From positions 62,001 to 126,000 of the forward strand of contig NZ_JAULSA010000013.1 in the NCBI RefSeq assembly GCF_030518235.1: a stretch of DNA of 64,000 nucleotides. The letters are read 5' to 3'. Positions 59,581 to 64,000 of this stretch are shown one piece after another. This DNA is from Saccharibacillus sp. CPCC 101409 (GTDB taxonomy: Bacteria > Bacillota > Bacilli > Paenibacillales > Paenibacillaceae). The notes beneath the pieces were generated by a model. That model made no database searches. It had not been told where the DNA came from and was given only the letters and a program-made list of their open reading frames with translations. How positions within the stretch are numbered: the first letter of the stretch is position 1; each line of letters begins with the position of its first letter. Made by a program: the position numbers and the translations under genes.

Positions 59581-60159
59581 TCAGAACGTTTTCACCGGCC
59601 CCGAGCCGATCTCGATCTCCAGTCGGTCCTCTCCGAACTTGTCGATCAGCATCCGCGCCTGCTCGTCGGTAAACGGGCCGTCGATTTCGATACGCGGATT
59701 GTCGATCGAGTAGCCCGCGCTGTACGGGCCGTCATGAATCTCATCCACGTAATCGGCGACTTCCTTGCAAAAAGCGGCCAGTTCCGGTTCGGAATACGCC
59801 GACGTTTGGAAGACTACATCGCGGCCGAACCGCTGCTCCAGCGCCTGCCGAAGTTCGCGGATATCCGGTTCGTTTCCTTTTTTGGTGACGAAAGCGATCT
59901 TGGGTCCGTCCGGATGATCGTTGTCGAAGTAGTAATCGGTCTTGGCGGGAATCAGGGCGGAATAACGATGGTCTGCGAAAAAATCTTCGAGCATCGGAAT
60001 TGCCCGGATCTGGAACGCGAGGCTAGGATCTCCGGAAGCCTGCGTATTCGCTCCAGCGCTTTCCTGCGCCCGGATGCTTTGCGCGGGTTCCGTTCCTCCG
60101 ACTCCCGTCAGCAGCAATCCGAGCACAACGGCGGATGTCCACGTTATTCTTTTTCTCAT
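59581..60159 (-). CDS. Secreted hypothetical protein
   Basis: The 192-residue product has a signal peptide (RKRITWTSAVVLGLLLTGVGG, cleavage near IRAQE). The mature part has two similar halves with IAFVTKKGNEPDIRELRQALEQRFG and IDNPRIEIDGPFTDEQARMLIDKFGEDRLEIEIG, each a strand-helix unit that might be a duplicated small domain. The start at 60159 follows GGGAGG. It is the first gene of a two-gene unit. I do not recognise a family. Confidence 0.7.
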   Translation of the reverse strand: MRKRITWTSAVVLGLLLTGVGGTEPAQSIRAQESAGANTQASGDPSLAFQIRAIPMLEDFFADHRYSALIPAKTDYYFDNDHPDGPKIAFVTKKGNEPDIRELRQALEQRFGRDVVFQTSAYSEPELAAFCKEVADYVDEIHDGPYSAGYSIDNPRIEIDGPFTDEQARMLIDKFGEDRLEIEIGSGPVKTF

Positions 60160-60213
60160 TGCTGCTCGACCTCCCTCTTTGTTGATACAGACGGGATAAG
60201 AAGGACGATTGTT

Positions 60214-60258
60214 ACGAAAAAAGAGCAAAGACTCCTATCCCGGGGGATAAGAGTCTTT
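60214..60258 (-). terminator. Rho-independent terminator of the OYE gene
   Basis: AAAGACTCCTATCCC and GGGATAAGAGTCTTT form a stem, and the A-run at 60216-60222 gives a T-run on the minus strand. Confidence 0.85.
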
Positions 60259-60276
60259 AGCGATCTGCAATCTATC

Positions 60277-61317
60277 TCAATACAACGTCTGCGCCGAAGC
60301 CGCCGAGAACGCAGTGAGTTCTTCCAGGCGGCCGTCTTTTACTTTGCTCGCCCATTCCGGGTCGGCCAGCAGGGAGCGGCCGATTGCGACCAGGTCGAAC
60401 TCGCCGCGTTCAAGCCGTTCGAGCAGGCCGTCGAGGCTGCTGACTTTGGAGCCTTTGCCTTCGCTGAAGAACGCCATCACTTCGCCGTCCAGTCCGACCG
60501 AGCCGACGGTAATCGCCGGTTTGCCGGTGATCTTCTTCGCCCAGCCGGCGAGATTGAGATCGGAACCTTCGAATTCCGGCTGCCAGAAGCGGCGGGTCGA
60601 AGCATGGAAGATATCGACGCCCGCCCGGCTCAGCGGCAGCAGCAGCTGTTCCAACTGCTCCGGCGTCTCGGCCAGTCTGGCGGTGTAATCGTTGGTTTTC
60701 CACTGGGAGAAACGCAGCACGATCGGGAAGTCGGGGCCGACCGCCCGGCGGCAGGCTTCGATCACTTCGACCGCGAACGTTGTGCGCTGCGCGGCGTCGC
60801 CGCCGTAGCGGTCGGTGCGTGTATTTGTTTTGGACCACAGGAACTGGTCGATCAGGTATTCGTGCGCGCCGTGCAGCTCCAGGCCGTCGAATCCGGCTGC
60901 TTTGGCCGCGGCCGCAGCATCGGCGAAAGCCTGCACGATCTCTTCGACTTCGCGTTCCGTATAATCGTTGACGTGGCCGCGCGCGCCCATATGCCAGATC
61001 TGCGGAATGATCTTCCCGCCGGCGGCATGGACTTCGCTGACCACATGCGCCCAGCCCTTGAGCGCTTCTTCGCCGTACATATGCGGGATATTCTGCTGGT
61101 TCGACGCGTCCGGATGATCGATAATCGTGCCTTCGGTCACGATCAGGCCGACCTCGTTCTCCGCGCGGCGGCGGTAATAAGCGGCGACGTCGGGACCCGG
61201 CACGCCTTCCGGCGAGAAACCGCGGGTCATCGGCGCCATCACGATCCGGTTTTTCAACGTCAGGTTATGCAGGGTAAACGGTTGGAATAAAGCTTGAACG
61301 GAATTTGCGGTAGTCAT
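60277..61317 (-). CDS. Old Yellow Enzyme-family NADH:flavin oxidoreductase
   Basis: The 346-residue FMN enzyme has the OYE entry LFQPFTLHNLTLKNRIVMAPMTRG, VTEGTIIDHPDASNQQNIPHMY, QIWHMGARGH, GFDGLELHGAHEYLIDQFLW and the phosphate-binding AITVGSVGL plus LVAIGRSLLADPEW. Such enzymes reduce electrophilic alkenes and related toxins. The ATG at 61317 has GGAGG ten bases upstream. The TetR gene lies upstream on the same strand, and an operator that matches the one before tetR sits at 61498, so repression by that TetR is expected. Confidence 0.92.
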   Translation of the reverse strand: MTTANSVQALFQPFTLHNLTLKNRIVMAPMTRGFSPEGVPGPDVAAYYRRRAENEVGLIVTEGTIIDHPDASNQQNIPHMYGEEALKGWAHVVSEVHAAGGKIIPQIWHMGARGHVNDYTEREVEEIVQAFADAAAAAKAAGFDGLELHGAHEYLIDQFLWSKTNTRTDRYGGDAAQRTTFAVEVIEACRRAVGPDFPIVLRFSQWKTNDYTARLAETPEQLEQLLLPLSRAGVDIFHASTRRFWQPEFEGSDLNLAGWAKKITGKPAITVGSVGLDGEVMAFFSEGKGSKVSSLDGLLERLERGEFDLVAIGRSLLADPEWASKVKDGRLEELTAFSAASAQTLY

Positions 61318-61712
61318 AGGGATATGCCTCCAGTTAAGTTGGGTTGGTTTTAAAATGGATAACAAGTTTTTGAATGAACAGTCAAGTAAAAGACGATGGA
61401 AAAAGCGCCGCCGGCGCCGGCAGATACATATACCGCCGGGGGGCTTGGCGATTAGCATGTCCGCCTGAGCGTCCCTATGTATTTTATTGCACTTTTTCTT
61501 GACCATATAGTCAAGTAAAGCGCAAAAAAATAAACGGAGTTAACGGGACGCGCGAAGCGGCAAACATAAGGAGATCCGCTTACCGCAGTCGAACGTTCGC
61601 GCAGACGGACGGCGGGTTCGCGGAAACCAAACCCGGCGCCCGCCATTTCCCGCCGGCGATCCGGCGCATCTTTCTTCTGCGTAAGCCCGCTGCGCGGCCT
61701 GCGGCCGAATCG
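61318..61712. other. Intergenic region between TetR and OYE genes
   Basis: The right part (61540-61712) is GC-rich without a gene or clear terminator. The left part is AT-rich and holds the OYE promoter region with the operator at 61498 and a further half site GTCAAGTAA at 61380. Confidence 0.5.
61498..61515. promoter_or_regulatory. TetR operator upstream of the OYE gene
   Basis: CTTGACC-ATA-TAGTCAAG is a near-perfect palindrome with one mismatch, and its arms match the palindrome before the tetR gene at 62311. Two sites with the same core at both genes point to one regulator. Confidence 0.85.
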
Positions 61713-62294
61713 CTAAGCCTGCATCAGCGCGATCGTCGTATGCAGGATATGCGACACCTGCTCGCGGGGCGTGCCCGATTTCTCCAGCACTTTCGCGCCG
61801 CCGATCGCGTTGTTCAGGTGCGCGGCAAGCTCGCGGTCGGTCATCCGGGTCGTAATCTCCCCCTGCTCCTGCCCGCTGCGGATCACGCGCAGCAGGATCT
61901 TTTCGACCGTGCCGGTCATCAGCATCACCTCGCGGTTGATCTCCTCGTCCCCGCTGTCGAACTCCAGCGAAGCGTTGATCATCAGGCATCCCCGCTTAAC
62001 GGCCGCCTCGTCGGGGAACAGCGCGGCTTCGCAGATTGCTTGAAGCTTCTCGACCGGCGACTTTTTCCCGGCAGCCCGTTCCTCCAGCAGCTCGATACTC
62101 TGCTCGCGGTACAGCGCCAGCGACTTCAGAAACAATTCCCGTTTGCTTTTAAACACGCCGTATAGACTCTGCTTCTTCACCTGGGTCGTGCGGGTCAGGT
62201 CTTCGTACGAGGTGGCGTGATAGCCTTTCGTCCAGAAGACCTCCATGCACTGGTGAAGCGCGTGGTCGGCGTCGAACTCTCTTGGTCTGCTCAT
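61713..62294 (-). CDS. TetR-family repressor of the OYE gene
   Basis: The 193-residue protein has the HTH DHALHQCMEVFWTKGYHATSYEDLTRTTQVKKQSLYGVFKSKRELFLKSL and the TetR_C_29/YxaF-like C terminus (KRGCLMINASLEFDSGDEEINREV, TTRMTDRELAAHLNNAIGGAKVL). This class often controls oxidoreductases responding to electrophiles. A perfect palindrome with arms TACTTGACC lies 17 bases upstream of the start, and a matching site precedes the OYE gene. Confidence 0.9.
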   Translation of the reverse strand: MSRPREFDADHALHQCMEVFWTKGYHATSYEDLTRTTQVKKQSLYGVFKSKRELFLKSLALYREQSIELLEERAAGKKSPVEKLQAICEAALFPDEAAVKRGCLMINASLEFDSGDEEINREVMLMTGTVEKILLRVIRSGQEQGEITTRMTDRELAAHLNNAIGGAKVLEKSGTPREQVSHILHTTIALMQA

Positions 62295-62310
62295 GAACGC
62301 ATCTTAACAT

Positions 62311-62332
62311 TACTTGACCACGTGGTCAAGTA
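62311..62332. promoter_or_regulatory. TetR operator before its own gene
   Basis: TACTTGACC-ACGT-GGTCAAGTA is a perfect 22-bp palindrome 17 bases before the regulator start, consistent with autorepression. Confidence 0.88.
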
Positions 62333-62339
62333 TAAGGTC

Positions 62340-62373
62340 GAAAAGAAAGAAACCGACCGATAAACGGCCGGTC
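62340..62373 (-). terminator. Hairpin with T-run on the minus strand, distal to element copy 3
   Basis: GACCG and CGGTC arms around a 9-base loop are followed on the minus strand by TTTCTTTCTTTT. A related hairpin without a T-run lies on the gene side of the element at 62703-62724. It probably ends the AhpD-like transcript. Confidence 0.6.
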
Positions 62374-62377
62374 AGAT

Positions 62378-62697
62378 TGTCGAGAAACGATTTGATGCAA
62401 ATATAATAGGGACGTTCGATTGGAATAAAAGTTCGGGAAAGGGCTGGAGAAATAAAGCGAGCGGCAGGGCGAATCTGAAATAGATGCGTATAGCGCCTTA
62501 TTCCGGCTTAATCTTACGTTTTTGAGGAAATAACTGCGCTGATGCATCTATTTCGAATTTTTTCGCTTCGATTCGGCCTTTGGCTCCCGAATAGCTGCAC
62601 CTGCGTCGCTATTTGGAGAAACGGAAGCGTTTCGTCCCAAATAAGTGTATGTATGCCGCTATTTTCTGTTTGGAACCCTACTCCGGCTTTCTCGACA
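62378..62697 (+). repeat. Interspersed element, copy 3 (MITE-like, 320 bp)
   Basis: It has perfect terminal inverted repeats TGTCGAGAAA and TTTCTCGACA and aligns along its full length with the copies at 7188 and 24355. It is flanked by CCGACCGRTAAACGGCCGGT at 62353-62372 and 62703-62722, a 20-bp direct repeat with one mismatch. It lies 3' of the minus-strand AhpD-like gene and upstream of the TetR gene. No conserved frame. Confidence 0.85.
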
Positions 62698-62806
62698 CCC
62701 TGCCCGACCGGTAAACGGCCGGTTTTCCGCGGCTTGCCCCGCTTGATTCGTGTTGCTCGCATCGCAGGTTTTCGTCCGCCCGCCCGATTCGCCCGATCCC
62801 GCCGTC

Positions 62807-63367
62807 TTACTTGGCGGGCAGGATATTTTTATCGAACTCCACTTCGAACAAATACTCGTCCAGGTCGACTTTGAGCGCTTCGTTGAACAGGTTGGACGCG
62901 ATCATTTTGCAGCCTACGGTCGTAATCAGCACGATTTCTTCGGAAGAAAACTGCTCGCGCAGACGGTCGTAAATCGACGCATCGATACTGTTGGCGTTGT
63001 TGACCAGTCCCCGGCCGTAGTCGATCAGCACTTTCTCGATCTCGGTGAACTCGAATTCGTCGAAACGAATCTCCAGATCCCGCAGCAGCTTGGCGTGGTA
63101 CGTGGAGCAGACCAGGCACTCGTTTTCCGTCGAGATGGCGTAGCAGTAGAAATACACCGCGCGGCTGCCGATGATTTTTTGCAGTTCGTTGCGCACCGGA
63201 TAGAACTCCATCGCTTTGAACGACGGCATGGAATACAGCAGCGTTTTGACCATATTCGTGACGCGGGTGCCGCTCTGGAGTCTGGCGTCGACAAATTCCC
63301 GGACTTCCGGATTCATATCTTCGTATTGCAGCAAAGGCACGACACTGTTGCTTACGCGGTTAGTCAT
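62807..63367 (-). CDS. Carboxymuconolactone decarboxylase/AhpD-family protein
   Basis: The 186-residue helical protein has the AhpD active-site motif ENECLVCSTYHAKLL with Cys84, Cys87 and His91, which in relatives reduces peroxides. The surrounding pattern YFYCYAISTENEC and LIDYGRGLVNNANSID fits the CMD domain. The N-terminal 60 residues are family-typical. GAGGAGG-like AGGAGGAAG precedes the ATG. It follows the ABC ATPase gene by 42 bases on the same strand, so the two may be cotranscribed. Partner reductant unknown. Confidence 0.85.
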   Translation of the reverse strand: MTNRVSNSVVPLLQYEDMNPEVREFVDARLQSGTRVTNMVKTLLYSMPSFKAMEFYPVRNELQKIIGSRAVYFYCYAISTENECLVCSTYHAKLLRDLEIRFDEFEFTEIEKVLIDYGRGLVNNANSIDASIYDRLREQFSSEEIVLITTVGCKMIASNLFNEALKVDLDEYLFEVEFDKNILPAK

Positions 63368-63409
63368 TTTGACTTCCTCCTCGAAAATGGATGTTTGGAT
63401 TGTGGCGGC

Positions 63410-64000
63410 TTACTCGAACGCGGGGAACGGGATTCGCGGAATCGCCCCGATCAGCGACTGCGTATACCCGTGCCGCGGACGATGGAAAATGCTGCGGGTA
63501 TCGCCCTGTTCCACGATCTCCCCGTCTTTCATGACCAGCACGCGGTGCGAAATACTGTAGATGACTTCGAGACCGTGCGCGATAAACAAATACGAGACGC
63601 CTTTTTGCAGTTGAAGCTGCTTGAGCAGTTCCAGAATCTGCGACTGGATCGTCATATCGAGCGCCGAGGTCGGTTCGTCGCACACGATGATCGACGGCTC
63701 CGCCGCCAGGGCGCGCGCGATCCCGACCCGCTGGCACTGGCCGCCGGACAGCTCTTTCGGGTAGCGCGACCGATAGTCCCGGGGCAGACCCACATCGGCC
63801 AGCAGCGCATCGACGCGTTTATCGATTTCGCCGGGCGGCAGCTTGAAATAAAGCTTCAGCGGCTCAGCGATCAGGTCGCGGACTTTCAGCCTGGGATTGA
63901 GCGACGAGACGGGGTCCTGGAAAATATACTGGATCTTTTTCTTGTCCGCCCGCGACCGCCCGCTTTTGCCGAACGCTTTGCCGCCCAGGGCGATACGGCC
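63410..64000 (-). CDS. Oligopeptide/dipeptide-type ABC transporter ATP-binding protein (partial)
   Basis: The window contains the last 196 codons; the N terminus with Walker A lies beyond the right edge. Visible motifs are the Q-loop [14 protein letters not shown], the signature [15 protein letters not shown], Walker [17 protein letters not shown] and the C-terminal oligopeptide-transporter tail [18 protein letters not shown], as in OppF/DppF. The H-loop reads FIAHGLEVI instead of the usual FISHDLxVV; the histidine is kept. It is upstream of the AhpD-like gene. Substrate and permease partners are outside the window. Confidence 0.9.
   Translation of the reverse strand, partial: GRIALGGKAFGKSGRSRADKKKIQYIFQDPVSSLNPRLKVRDLIAEPLKLYFKLPPGEIDKRVDALLADVGLPRDYRSRYPKELSGGQCQRVGIARALAAEPSIIVCDEPTSALDMTIQSQILELLKQLQLQKGVSYLFIAHGLEVIYSISHRVLVMKDGEIVEQGDTRSIFHRPRHGYTQSLIGAIPRIPFPAFE

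Noticed and set aside
59734-61290. Plus-strand frame of 518 codons opposite the OYE gene
   Set aside because: No export or domain signals, mirror-frame composition, and it crosses the terminator and gene boundary.

Overview
The window comes from a GC-rich Gram-positive bacterium of the Bacillota, most likely Paenibacillaceae (Paenibacillus or Saccharibacillus type). This is inferred from strong AGGAGG-type ribosome binding sites, frequent TTG and GTG starts, BirA and Fur boxes of Firmicute type, rho-independent terminators after most transcription units, and relatives such as YteR-like GH105, BioY, MATE and virginiamycin B lyase. It is an ordinary chromosomal stretch with many small regulator-plus-efflux islands. 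I found no rRNA, tRNA, CRISPR array or full-length insertion sequence.

Layout. 1-7157: the end of a nitrate-transporter-like MFS gene, then an almost complete molybdenum cofactor set (moeB, moaB, moaC on the minus strand, then moeA-mobB-moaE-moaD-mobA-moaA overlapping as one operon). Four copies of a dyad motif lie between the convergent ends of moaB and moaC. 7188-7506: first copy of a 320-330 bp interspersed element. 7792-10203: two lower-GC secreted proteins of unknown function. 10446-16555: an EmrB/QacA-type exporter with a divergent TetR, then a MerR protein with two HTH domains divergent from a class II UvrA-like ABC ATPase. 16700-19762: a Fur-boxed iron-siderophore ABC transporter. 19875-23070: a biotin uptake operon (bioY plus ECF ATPases and EcfT) under a BirA operator. 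23409-24736: virginiamycin B lyase and the second interspersed element. 24780-26627: DMT permease and DapA-family aldolase. 27091-33526: a pectin/rhamnogalacturonan and xylan side-chain degradation cluster (GH43, GH28, AraC regulator, esterase, GH105).

33703-41942: MarR-MATE pair with a triple operator, a DUF1906 glycosidase-like gene, a membrane-protein gene broken by a stop and a frameshift, a TetR-MFS pair with a long perfect operator, and an RpiR regulator divergent from a Gfo/Idh/MocA oxidoreductase. 42098-50208: a secreted beta-propeller protein, a GNAT acetyltransferase with an apparent ATT start, and three small TetR islands with SDR and aldo/keto reductase genes, one of which has lost an internal segment. 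50353-58766: UPF0291 protein, MFS exporter, a 667-residue protein that appears to join a degenerate vWA domain, two TerD domains and an Mrr-type nuclease domain, a secreted C39-like protease, and a LysR-MFS pair. 58947-64000: two secreted unknowns, an Old Yellow Enzyme under TetR control, the third interspersed element, an AhpD-like protein and the end of an oligopeptide-type ABC ATPase.

The signals most worth following are the TerD-Mrr-TerD fusion, the three-copy element flanked by duplicated terminator hairpins, and the four-copy dyad array in the molybdenum cofactor locus.
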